This document shows positions 22,649 through 32,269 of a stretch of DNA of 64,000 bases, piece after piece; position 1 is the stretch's first letter; every line of letters begins with the position of its first letter. The translations under genes and the position numbers were made by a program. Source of the stretch: Rhizodiscina lignyota. Taxonomy: Eukaryota > Ascomycota > Dothideomycetes > Aulographales > Rhizodiscinaceae. The DNA lies in assembly GCA_010015805.1 (NCBI GenBank), contig ML978126.1, positions 1,426,001 through 1,490,000 on the forward strand. Reading direction: 5' to 3'. Below the pieces are notes generated by a model. The model saw only the letters and a list, made by a program, of their open reading frames with translations, was not told the origin of the DNA and searched no databases.

Positions 22649-22991
22649 TAGTTTGAGCAGAAGATGCAGCCCCTGGCAGCGTAGACAGCGTCTCACTCTC
22701 CTCATCTGAGAAGGCCTTTAGCAGCTCAAAGGCAGACGGCGCAGAGACTTCGGTGCCATCAAAACACGAAATCGCTCGGAAACCTGGCTTTCTCTGCGAT
22801 ATTGGGACATGCTTTACTTTCGAAAACGGCAGCTCATTGAAACAGATCCAGTCGAGAGTAAACGCCCTACAAATACGCTCTGAGATTAGCACAAATGGAA
22901 TAGGTTGCACATAATGAAGAATCACTTACCCTTCCCAAATATCTTCCAGCCAATGCTCATCCGTATTGTCTCTGTCAGCTGGGCTCGTCAT
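22638..22991 (-). CDS. Small protein of unknown function, 96 aa
   Basis: Two exons on the minus strand, 22991..22930 and 22866..22638, joined by a 63-base GT-AG intron in phase 2. Splicing gives a continuous 96-aa protein: an acidic N-terminus (MTSPADRDNTDEHWLEDIWE), then FTLDWICFNELPFSKVKH, RKPGFRAISCFDGTE and an acidic Ser-rich C-terminus (FSDEESETLSTLPGAA). The ATG is in good context (GCCACC before it). I do not recognise the family. There is no leader or membrane segment. The 3' end overlaps a sequence repeated near 20 kb. Its place between a dienelactone hydrolase and a regulator suggests a cluster accessory protein, but it could also be a remnant of a larger gene. Confidence 0.5.
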
Positions 22992-23400
22992 GGTGGCAAC
23001 GCCGCAAAACCTCTGACTAAACCTCGCACAATGCGTTAGCTACATCAACAATCGTAGTAAAGTCTTTTCATGAGTTTTACAAAAACCATGCTTTCAAGAA
23101 TTTGCCCCTTGTGGGGGTAAGTGCATGAAGGGGGCGGGAGGGAGGTGGTGAACAAGACTTGCCTCTTGATGACTGAAAAGAACCCGGTCAAAACGTATGC
23201 AATCTTGGGGTCGCATTCCTTTACGCTCGGTTCGTGCTTGCTACCACATTTCTGATTGTGGCGCGCTTGTTGAATGCCATCCGTAACGACCATATTGACA
23301 GCAAAACATATTTTCATGTCCCCCGAGTTTCCAGTACATTATCAAAAAAAGTGAGAGGAGAGTAGAAGCCAGAAGGAGAATCTGATAAGTCTTTTGTTAG
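22992..23400. other. Intergenic
   Basis: 409 bases downstream of the third Zn2Cys6 regulator and upstream of the small gene, both on the minus strand. A purine-rich stretch lies near 23110-23150 and 23340-23380. No gene is supported. Confidence 0.45.
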
Positions 23401-25593
23401 TTACAATCGGCATGACTGAGTGTGCTTCTCACAATGATTGTTGAACGTTGCGCCAAATTCATTCAGAGGTATGGCATCAAAATCCGTCAGAAAGTCGTAA
23501 GAAGCGGGCCCGCTACCGTCCTCGGCAGACGCTTCTGTGTTTCCAAGGACGATGCTCAGAGCTTTCGCTACTTTTCCAGCTTCCGCAGATGCCGTACTCA
23601 TTTGAAGCCAAATCTTGTGCGAGATCGTTAGTCGTTGTCGAATCTCTTCAGCCCTAGGCGACCACGTTGTATGTCCTGCAGTCTCAGGCAATTCAAATTT
23701 ATCGACGTCTTGAAGGTAGAGACAGAGCACGCTCGTTGCGAGGAGAACATCCTGGTTGAAAATACGGATGACCTTCCATCTAAGCTGACACAAACGACCA
23801 AATGGCTGAGACTCTTCGTGAAGCATCTGTTGAAACGATAGAATCTTGAGTGCGGAATCTAAACAAATTCGCACCGACTCCCTGTCCCGCTCTTGAGACT
23901 GTCGAACTGGGTAGCTGATCAAAGCTCTCCGGTACAGGAGGATGCGTGATTTGTAGTAGGTCGTTTCTACACTTACCCGCTGTACCACAAGGTTTGGACT
24001 ATCCGTGATGGGGTGTGGCATAGTTTCCCAGCGCAGCACGGGCGGAATAGCACGATTGTGCACGTCTTCAAGAAGTGCGTCAACCTTGATGACTTCGTCG
24101 TAGGAAGGGGGGTTAATATCGGTGTTGACGTCACAAATCAAGCCGAGAGCTGATATCAGTCGCCCTCTTGCAATGAGAGGGAGCACCGGCGTCCATTCTG
24201 TTTCTGGCCTCGGTAGAGGCATCTCGGTCGTGTCCTCTTCAAAATCACAGTCGCGCAGATTACGGGGCTCTTTTGTATCGATGTGCGTATCTGTGGCACT
24301 TCGAGGAAGGCCCATCTCCAAGGAGATAACGAGATCTAATTGAAGGATTGTAGTCCAGATGCGTCTACGCATCTCACCCTCGAATGGAGATATTCCGGGA
24401 AAGTGATCTGGGTCCCGGTGATAGCCCATGCGCATTGCAAGATGAAGTATCATACTGATCAAAAGCCAGCCATCGGTAGCTCTATCTTTCAAGAGTACAA
24501 ACTCTCCAGTAAGGACCGTTATGAGGGTTTCCAGGATATATGGTCCTCCCATCGTATACCTGGCCAGAATAAGACACTGAACGGCCTTCTCCTGGAAGGC
24601 ATCCTTCATAGTAAGATATTCCGCCTTGAGCGATTCGGCTCGTCCGTCGGTGAAGTCAATGGTGAAGGTCTGCAACTGCGCAGCAATATATAACATGGAG
24701 AACATAAGACCGATCCAAGCGATAGAAGTTGCAGACGGATCTTCCCAGAAGGTTCCGTACTGGTCAAATGTCAGACTGCTTGTAATCGGCCAGGTTAGAA
24801 AGAACCCACCTCTCGGAGAAACTTCTTGCCATGAATGAGATCTACAGCACACAGTCAATCCTCTGAGAGCGGACAGAAAGCTTGGATGTACTGACATGGA
24901 GTGATAATGTAGGAATCGAAGTGAAGGGCCATGAGGCGGTCAACAACTGGGCGAGGAGGAACAGCAGCCAGTATTTCATCTCGAGTTGCATGACGTTTCG
25001 GGCCATAGAACAAGTGTGAACCGGGCGGAGCCTTGCTATCAGTGACCAAGTCCTCCTTCAGTCCTCTGATTTTGGTAAGAATGGCCTCCCAATGGACACT
25101 CTGGACATAGCTGGTTCCAGACTCGCGCAACTTTAGGGTGCCAGGGTCTGCCGGGGATGCAGCTTCATCTTGGGATTTCTTTGGTCTCCGGATCTCAGGG
25201 AGCACATCTGCGAATGATGACGAGCTTGGTCTCGGCGATTTCGGTGCGGGCAGACTTGGGAGTGATTGGCCTTTCATGAGCGTCACGACAAGGCTCTCCA
25301 GTTCAGAGATTCTGCCATGGAGGCTGGTGGACTGTCGCGGAGCAACGGACCGCTGAGCATCGGGCGTAGAAGAAGATGCCGTCGCATAATTGCAGGAGTT
25401 GGTGAGGCCACGCCTTGAGCAAGCTCCGCATGGGTGCTGTCGGTCGCACCTCAGCCTGGCAAAGTTAAGCGTGTACGACTTTGTGATGGCTATCGAGCAC
25501 GTACTTTCGGCGTCTGCAAGGGTCGCAGGAAAGCAAGACTTTGTCTCTGCGTCGATTTGGCGGCGGACGCGGACGTTGAGCACTGTCGGCCAT
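23401..25593 (-). CDS. Zn2Cys6 transcription factor with fungal-specific TF domain
   Basis: Four exons on the minus strand, 25593..25505, 25455..24896, 24841..24810 and 24759..23401; 679 aa. The zinc cluster is Cys23, 26, 33, 39, 42 and 51 (CX2CX6CX5CX2CX8C), split by intron 1; it starts SCDPCRRRKLRC. A coiled-coil-like linker (LHGRISELESLVVTLM) follows. The Fungal_trans domain has HFDSYIITP, LIHGKKFLREYGTFWEDP, SATSIAWIGLMFSMLYIAAQ and the diagnostic MRMGYHRDPDHFPGISPFE with EMRRRIWTTILQLD. Exon 3 is only 32 bases and is supported by restoring LIHGKKFLRE-YGTFWED across two introns of 54 and 50 bases. It is divergent from the second MFS transporter across a 426-base shared promoter, which makes that transporter a likely target. 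Confidence 0.9.
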
Positions 25594-25685
25594 GGTGTGA
25601 CTGCATTGAGGCGCTCGCGGAGCTCAGCCTCGTAGAGAAAGAAGATATCTGGCGGCGCAAACCGAGAGGCAATGGAGATAGCAAC

Positions 25686-25760
25686 GACCCTCCGCGTCGA
25701 CCCTCCGCGTCGACCGTCATTGCGCCGCCCACGATCCCTGCTCCTCCGACCCTCCGCGTC
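25686..25760. repeat. 13-base GC-rich repeat, three copies
   Basis: GACCCTCCGCGTC occurs twice in direct tandem (25686-25711) and once more at 25748-25760, in the presumed 5' leader or promoter of the minus-strand regulator. It may be simple slippage or repeated binding sites. Confidence 0.75.
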
Positions 25761-25905
25761 CGCTCGCTCTCCAAGCTCCCCTTCTATTAAGCAAATCTCC
25801 AGTTTCGCTCCGCATTCACAGACCATTTTGCGGATTTAGTAGCTGGCGCAATTATCCCTTGCCCAAAGAACTACAGCTATGACTTCTCTATGCGGCCTTC
25901 TTCAT

Positions 25906-25920
25906 CCGGACGTTGTCCGG
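25906..25920. promoter_or_regulatory. Perfect palindrome of CGG-N7-CCG type
   Basis: CCGGACGTTGTCCGG is an inverted repeat with a three-base centre and contains CGG-N7-CCG, the arrangement bound by many Zn2Cys6 homodimers. It lies 100 bases before the MFS start at 26020 and about 310 bases before the regulator start. The binding protein is inferred to be the adjacent regulator. Confidence 0.5.
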
Positions 25921-26019
25921 CCGCCTATCCTGCCTTCACATATATAGCAAGCAAAGCCTGGCACCAGTGAACAAACATGCGCCAATATCCCAGAGTCACA
26001 CCACCCTCGACAGCATATC

Positions 26020-27677
26020 ATGGCGGCCGACTTGGAATCCGCCCATGAGAAGCCGGCCATATCGGAAGACGGCCACCATGACCAACAATCTAGCGAGCCT
26101 GACCAAACAGCAATTGAACAAGAGACAAAGGACAATGTCGTCGACTGGGATGGGCCAGACGATCCCCAAAATCCGCGGAACTGGCCAGCATGGAAACGCA
26201 TGGCCCAAGTCGTCCTCGCCAGCGCTTTCTTGCTCACTGCGTAAGGCAGTTCCTGCGCTCCTTTAGCGAAGCAAATCCCGTACTGACCAATACACATACA
26301 GCAACCTCGCCGCGACAATGTATGCACCTGGAGCTGCCTCGCTTGCTAAGGAGTTCCATATCACGAGTTCCACCATTGTCAGTCTCACCGTGTCCATTTA
26401 CCTTTGCGGCTTCGCCATTGGGCCAATGTTCATTGCACCGCTGTCCGAACTGTACGGACGCCTTGTGATCTACCACACCTGTAATGTCATTTATATTGGC
26501 TTCATCATCGGATGTGCGCTGAGCAAAAACACCGGCATGTTTCTCGTTTTTCGATTCCTTGCCGGATGTGCTTCTTCGGGCCCATTGACAGTTGGCGGAG
26601 GAACCGTCGCCGACGTCGTCCCTCCAGCTCAGCGTGGGAGGGTAATGTCTCTGCTCTTCATGGGACCACTTCTGGGACCAGTAGGTGGCATTACCCCACG
26701 CAAACCGTCATGACACTGACGATCCTTCAAGGTCTTGGGCCCAATTATAGGTGGCTTTGTGTCCGAATCAATTGGCTGGCGATGGACTTTCTGGATCATC
26801 ATAATCCTAGTGAGTAGAGCACAACCCCTACTATTCTCGAGTCGCTGACGGTTCGACCTAGGCAGGAGTATCATTTACCATATCAATCTTCTTCCTCCGC
26901 GAGACCAATGCCGCCGTGCTGCTAGGATGGAAAGCTGCTCGCCTCCGGAAAGAAACTGGCAATGCTGCTCTGGTTTCGAAGATGGATCGAGGCCTGACCC
27001 CCCGCCAGCTATTCCTCCGCGCTATTACTCGACCAACAAAGCTTCTCATCCTATCGCCAATCGTGCTCCTCCTTTCCCTACTGTGCGCGTTCGTTTTCGG
27101 CCTCCTCTTTATGCTGTTTACCACGTTTCCCACGGTCTTTGAGGAACAATACCACTTCTCCGCCGGTGTTTCTGGCTTGTCATATCTCGGCGTTGGAATT
27201 GGAATGACCGTCTCTCTCGGAGTCTTTGCCACCGTGAGCGACAAGCTGCAAAAGGCACTTGGAGATTCGCCCAAACCTGAAGGACGCCTGAAGCCCATGG
27301 CGTGGGTCATGCCCGCCGTGCCCGTCGGTATCTTCTGGTATGGCTGGGCAGCCGAGAAGCAGACTCATTGGATCGTGCCCATCATCGGCACCTCATTCTT
27401 TGGATTCGGCTTTCTCTGGGTCATAATGCCAACTCAGCTCTACATGGTGGATGCTTTTGGACCTGAGGCTGCCGCCTCTGCGTTGGCTGCGAACGTGATT
27501 CTCCGACTTCTTTTTGCAGCTTTCATTCCATTGGCAGGGCCGTCTTTGTATGCAAACCTGGGACTTGGGTGGGGGAATAGCGTCCTAGGCTTTATAGGCG
27601 TGGCTTTTCTCCCAGTGCCACTCTTCTTCTATCGTTATGGATGGTGGCTTAGGAAGCGTTTTGCTGTGAAGCTATAA
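26020..27677 (+). CDS. MFS multidrug-type transporter (second)
   Basis: Four exons: 26020..26240, 26302..26680, 26732..26809 and 26862..27677; 497 aa. The hydrophilic N-terminus ends in WDGPDDPQNPRNWPAWK, typical of fungal DHA1 exporters. Motif A-like GPMFIAPLSELYGR, motif C-like LAGCASSGPLTVGGGTVAD, GWRWTFWIIIIL and the C-terminal FFWYGWAAEKQTHWIVP follow. The overall layout parallels the transporter at 12219-14223. Introns are 61, 51 and 52 bases. It likely sits in the plasma membrane and exports a small molecule by proton antiport. It is divergent from a Zn2Cys6 regulator with a palindromic site between them. It closes the accessory cluster on the right. Confidence 0.92.
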
Positions 27678-28059
27678 CAATTCATGTTGAGGTAGAGGTA
27701 TTATAGATCTGTTTTACCATTTGCAGCGCTTTTCACAAGGAGATTGTCGCGACTTTCTGCTATTTCATTCCATACATAACCAGGGTCCAGGTATCGATGA
27801 TAGATTTAATCACTAAGAAGCATAATCTTAACTACCAGCAGTTCTCCTCTACCACCTTTCATGTGAAGGTAGTTCTACCCAAGACATTTCTAGATTCGGC
27901 CAGTTTCCTTATATATATTCTCAAGTAATGGCCAAGAGTTCCTGGCCTGAATCCGCCCTCCGCTGCTAGAAGCACGTTGGTGTGAGTGTGAGCACGTATT
28001 CGTCAAAGGGGCATGTTCACTTACCATCCGGAGAAGCCAAGAACACAATTTAAGCGTTC
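27678..28059. other. Intergenic
   Basis: 382 bases downstream of the MFS transporter. Nothing recognised. Confidence 0.4.
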
Positions 28060-28540
28060 TTAACCGTAAACCGCGCATCGACTCGTTTGCTCGTCGGCCA
28101 ATCCCAACCTGCTTTCCAGTATCCACTTTCCTCGTACTTCCATCCGCGCTTATCGACGGCCTCTCGCTTACCAGTGTCCATGTAGTCGTTCGAGCCAATC
28201 CAGGGAGAAATGATGTCGACGTACCTCGCCGCCCTGGGCATCATCGACCGAGTAAGTGAAGGCAATGTCGATTTCGATTCCTCCGATTGGATTGAGTGCA
28301 TCTGCAGATTCAGCTACGAAGCAAGTGAGGAAGCTTGAGTGTGCCGGAATATATTCCGGTGGTTCGTCGTAATGCTGTCTCATTTCACCACTTTTGAACT
28401 TCCAATAGGTTCTTTTCCATGGCTTGTCAGTGTCGTTCGCGACTACGACACGGACGAAATGAGGTGGGTTGTCATCTCAAGCTTCGTTCGCATCGAACGC
28501 TAGGCCGATACCTTCACCGGCGGCGTGTTCACCTCCCATG
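28060..28540 (-). pseudogene. Decayed gene of unknown function
   Basis: The minus strand carries several protein-like stretches, including EYIPAHSSFLTCFVAES, GGIEIDIAFTYSVDD and GWKYEESGYWKAGWDW. They do not form one uninterrupted frame; at least two breaks are apparent. The pattern of an NDTDKPW segment, a PPEYIPAHSS segment and a beta-rich C-terminus suggests a small beta-sandwich protein, but I cannot name the family. An alternative is an unrecognised intron structure in a living gene. Confidence 0.35.
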
Positions 28541-29446
28541 GCTGGAGGTGATAAACAGAGTTTAGAGGGAGACTGATAAGAATGGTATAAAGGGTAGAGG
28601 CGGGGATCCTTGGCTGAGGGTGAGTGAAAAGCGAGCAGCCTCTCTGTGAGTAGTTCAGGTTAGAACCTTGCTGGACCATATTACGCTTTCCTTGCCGGCT
28701 TTATACTGGGCAGGTGAATAGAGTACGCGTATCAGCTGAAACGAGCTGAAGGCTCCGCTCGCTTCAGCTCGCTTAAGTCGGTCAGTCTATCTACAGTCTG
28801 TAACGTGACATATGCAGAAGATATCGCGGAGGGGAATTGGATTGGTCCTTTCGTGTTGGCAAAACGAGCCGAAATTTGCAGCTAGAGCTGAGGTTGAGTA
28901 TGTTGGTTGCATAATCTAGACCGTAGAATGCAGTTGAGCTGGACTGGAACGTGCAGATGGCCTAATCTAGACATAAAGAACCATGTTCGGTTACGTGGAA
29001 CTGATACTGAAGCGACCTTCTTTAGGCCAGCGAAATAGCCAATTGCACAGCGTAGAAATGTCTAGTAGAGAATACTGTATGTTGTCACATCTTCCTTGCT
29101 GTCTGTCTCGCTGTGCTTCGTCGCTCAGTCACAAGCTGTGCTCTGCTGCGCCGCCCCGCCCACGATTCCATCTCACACTATCAACATTAAACCATAGTAC
29201 TATGCACTCTCATGCATCTTGGGGGGCTGCAATTAATAAGAAAGAGGCCATTATAGACAGTGTTAAAGTTAGTATCCACGAAAACCGTTGGATATTTTCT
29301 TTGGCAGGAGAGAAAATATTAATATGATTACATTTTGTTCCTTTGAGAGATATTTTGAGGAAGGTGAGATGAGACAACTGGTCAGAAAAATGTCACTGAG
29401 GGGTATCTCAGACGCAAGGAAATCTATGCATATTCATCAGACGTTG
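28541..29446. other. Intergenic
   Basis: 906 bases. A plus-strand open frame at 28983-29327 shows no family features. Nothing else recognised. Confidence 0.4.
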
Positions 29447-30319
29447 TCACATTAGCCCCCAAACAAATAAGGAGGTAGCGAGGCCGACCGCGATCAGATG
29501 CCAGTTCTTCCCCAGCGTGGTCGCACCCCCAATCTCTCCTCCTTTCCCCGGACTCTGGCCAATAAAGCCATCACCGGTATCGCCGCCATTCGAGATCTGG
29601 TTTTGGACATTGGCAGAGTATTCGCCGCCGACATTTCCAGGAGGATAGAACTCGCAAGCGAGAAGCCAGCCAGCCGCTGAGTCTCCGTCTCGTCGCTGTA
29701 CATTGGCAACCTGTGCAGAGCTCCCACGTACAGTGTACCCGGATCCAGTAGTGTCGCGTCTTTCATCGCCTGTGTTTTGGCAAAATGTCCTTGCGCACCC
29801 GATCGATGTGCTCGCTTTCCAGACAAGCTGAGAGAAGTGACCCGTCTGCTCCGTGAAATGCGGATTCTCAAAGTCGAAGTGCGCTCTCTCGTCACCCCAG
29901 CCGTCGACTGCATCTGTCACTGTCGCATACCCAATGGCCAAATTCTCTCCGAACCCAGAGCCGCTATGTGACCAGATGCATCTGTCTGTCCACTTCTGTG
30001 CCACTGACGCGAGCGTTGAATTCCAGTGGATGTTTGTCGCGTTATGCTGGGCGCGGTAGGTGTTTGTGGAATTGACACAGTCGTTGCGGAATTGCGAACT
30101 GGAGGTCCATGATGCGTCGGAGGATGGCTTGGAGGAGGAAGTGTGGATGACCGTCGAAGGTGTGATAGTATTCGTGAGTGTGGAGCCGGATACTTCTGTT
30201 GTGATAGTAGTGGTGAGGTGTATTACAGTTGTAGTTGTTTGCGTCAAGCATAATGAGGAAAGAAAAGACAGAAGAATGACGCTAGAGAAAAGGAAATCGA
30301 CACGCCAGCGTGAAATCAT
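29447..30319 (-). CDS. Secreted CAP/PR-1-like (SCP) protein with GPI-type tail
   Basis: Single exon, 290 aa. A secretion leader (FLFSSVILLSFLSSLCL) is followed by a Thr/Ser-rich spacer with many potential O-glycosylation sites. The CAP domain then has NTYRAQHNATNIHWNSTLA, IWSHSGSGFGENLAIGY, HFSQLVWKASTSIGCA and WLLACEFYPPGNVGGEY, all classical CAP signatures. The Gly-rich C-terminus ends in a hydrophobic run (HLIAVGLATSLFVWGLM), as in GPI-anchored cell-wall proteins. Fungal CAP proteins (Pry-type) bind sterols or fatty acids and can help virulence or detoxification. The start at 30319 is the first ATG; the frame before it begins only at a GTG. This is a distinct gene with no operon-like partner. 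Confidence 0.92.
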   Translation of the reverse strand: MISRWRVDFLFSSVILLSFLSSLCLTQTTTTVIHLTTTITTEVSGSTLTNTITPSTVIHTSSSKPSSDASWTSSSQFRNDCVNSTNTYRAQHNATNIHWNSTLASVAQKWTDRCIWSHSGSGFGENLAIGYATVTDAVDGWGDERAHFDFENPHFTEQTGHFSQLVWKASTSIGCARTFCQNTGDERRDTTGSGYTVRGSSAQVANVQRRDGDSAAGWLLACEFYPPGNVGGEYSANVQNQISNGGDTGDGFIGQSPGKGGEIGGATTLGKNWHLIAVGLATSLFVWGLM

Positions 30320-31303
30320 GATTGCGATGGTAGACAAGGAGAAGTTGTAGAAGTGAAGGAGCGCTGAAAAGACATACCACACGCGTTAGTTAGGGAGCCA
30401 TCGTGTTTAGAGAGAAGCAGGCAGAAAGCTTCTGTGGACCATGTCTTCTATTGTACTTAGTTATTGTGAGGCCAGCAACCGCTTTGTTTCGAGTCGGAGA
30501 CCAAGGAGGATGTGGTTGGCTAGAGAGGACCCGAACTCTTCGCGCCGGCCTTAGCGAGCGCCAAATGGCAAGATCCGATGGACAATGTCCAAATATACAT
30601 TCTTCGTCGCAAAAGTCATCTTGCAATTTCGATACGTATTATTTGAAGTCTTTTAGAATCCTCTCAAGACTCCTTAAGAGAGGTAAGACGAGATATCGGG
30701 ATCGTCGGCGTTGTCCAGAAAACTCCGCACTGGCGCTCGGCTATTTTCGTGATCACGAGCCGAATCTCTAATTGTTGAGCCGTCCCATCACACTTTTGCT
30801 GAATGCTGAGCTGAGATTGGATACTCGCCCCTCTGTCATTCACCTCGATGCGAGTGCTAATTTCTCGTCAGGGTCTGGAAGTGTGAGTTGCTAGCCGACA
30901 TATGCCAGGCCACCTGGCCTGCATGGCGTTAGCCACATCTCGTACAACAACGCGTACGGATTCGATTCGCTGATCGACAGATTAGCTTCACACCTTTCAA
31001 TCGCCCTCTCAAAGAATTGCTATGCGTCACGACGGCGATTGCGTGTCCAGTTCTCCCCGCGGTGCTACGCAGTACAGCTGTCTTTGGACTACGTGACCCA
31101 GCCCCCATCTCCACATTAGGTTTAAGCTGGAGCAGTGTGGCAGAACGAGTTCGCTGGGGAGCTGGCAAGATCAAGTTTATTTGAATGACACGCGAGTCAA
31201 TAATGCTCTCTTAATGTCAGGTCTCTCCTGCTGCGCTGTTCCTCTCGTTTTCTTTCCCTTTTGAAAGCCGTCCTTCTCGTCACTCCTTTGCCATCTTTTC
31301 AAC
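30320..31303. other. Divergent intergenic region between CAP and GDSL esterase genes
   Basis: 984 bases with no supported gene; open frames at 30403-30771 (plus) and 30929-31174 (minus) lack family features. Confidence 0.4.
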
Positions 31304-32269
31304 ATGCTCACTAATTCCATCTTGACGTTCATACTTCTAGCTGCGGCGGGAGAAGGTACAGCAATTGAACGGAGAGGGTATGTATACCGAAGGTACATGA
31401 CGGGGATGTATATTTGAAAAGTTGTATAATAACATCGCTCATATTGGAACAGTAATGCCGCCTTCACATCTTACACGGCCCTTGGTGATTCTTACGCTTC
31501 TGGAAACGGACCAACGCCGCTCCTCAAAGGCCCTGGGGATGCTGCCTGTCATCGGACTCAAGGTTCATATCCATACCAGTTCAACCTGAAGTACCGCACT
31601 CGATCATCGACATTCCAATTCTTGGCCTGTACGGCCACGAACACCACGGAGATCACAGAGCAAGTCTTTGACCGTCACTTCGGCCACCCAGACTTGGTCA
31701 CACTCGACGCGGGAGGGAATGATGGCAACTTCATTTCGAACAGTCTCGCCAACTGCATCGCGGCAGAGGCGGTGCTGAATGCTACAGCGTACGAAGCCTT
31801 GTGCAATGCGTGGATAGTACAAGCCTCTGCGCTGGAACAAACGCTCAAGCCGAACATATCGGCTCTCATCAAAAAAGCCCAGACACACAATCTCCTACGG
31901 CACCAGAAGCGCAAAGTCGTAGTAACCGGCTATGCACAGCCGTTCAACATCTCAGGTCTCCCAAGCGACTGTCCGACAACTATCCCAATACCACCCCTTG
32001 GACCCGGAAATTTGGCCGACAGGGTCAATTTGTCCGTTCTCGCTCTTAACGCTGTGATTGAAGCAGCCGCATACGAAAATGGTGCCTTGTATGCCGATAT
32101 TGACGCTGCATTTGATGGACACCGAGTCTGTGATGCTGGGGAGGACTTTTTCCAGACAGATTCGAGCGCTCCGAACGCCGCGCTAGCTCACCCGACTGCA
32201 GACGGATATTTAGCAGTAGCGGAGGCGGTTGCAAGGGCGCTAGGCTTGGTCGGAGAATTGGCTTCATGA
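31304..32269 (+). CDS. Secreted GDSL/SGNH esterase (SEST-like)
   Basis: Two exons, 31304..31377 and 31453..32269, with a 75-base phase-2 intron (GTATGT to CAG); 296 aa. The first exon encodes a secretion leader (MLTNSILTFILLAAAGEG). Block I of the SGNH family is TALGDSYASGNGP with the nucleophile Ser, the Gly/Asn block is DAGGNDGNF, and the C-terminal Asp-x-x-His block appears as LAHPTADGYLAVAEAV. Six Cys residues in the mature part fit the disulphide-rich SEST-like group. Likely an extracellular esterase or lipase acting on plant or microbial acyl esters. All catalytic residues are present. Confidence 0.9.

Larger units (their letters stand above)
25594..26019. promoter_or_regulatory. Shared divergent promoter of Zn2Cys6 regulator and MFS transporter
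   Basis: 426 bases between two divergent start codons. It contains a 13-base tandem repeat on the regulator side and a perfect CGG-type palindrome on the transporter side, both listed separately. This layout fits co-regulation of the pair. Confidence 0.6.

Noticed and set aside
28060-28260. KR-flanked segments that looked like a Kex2-processed peptide precursor
   Set aside because: The KR sites are not regularly spaced, there are no repeated core peptides and no secretion leader in frame.
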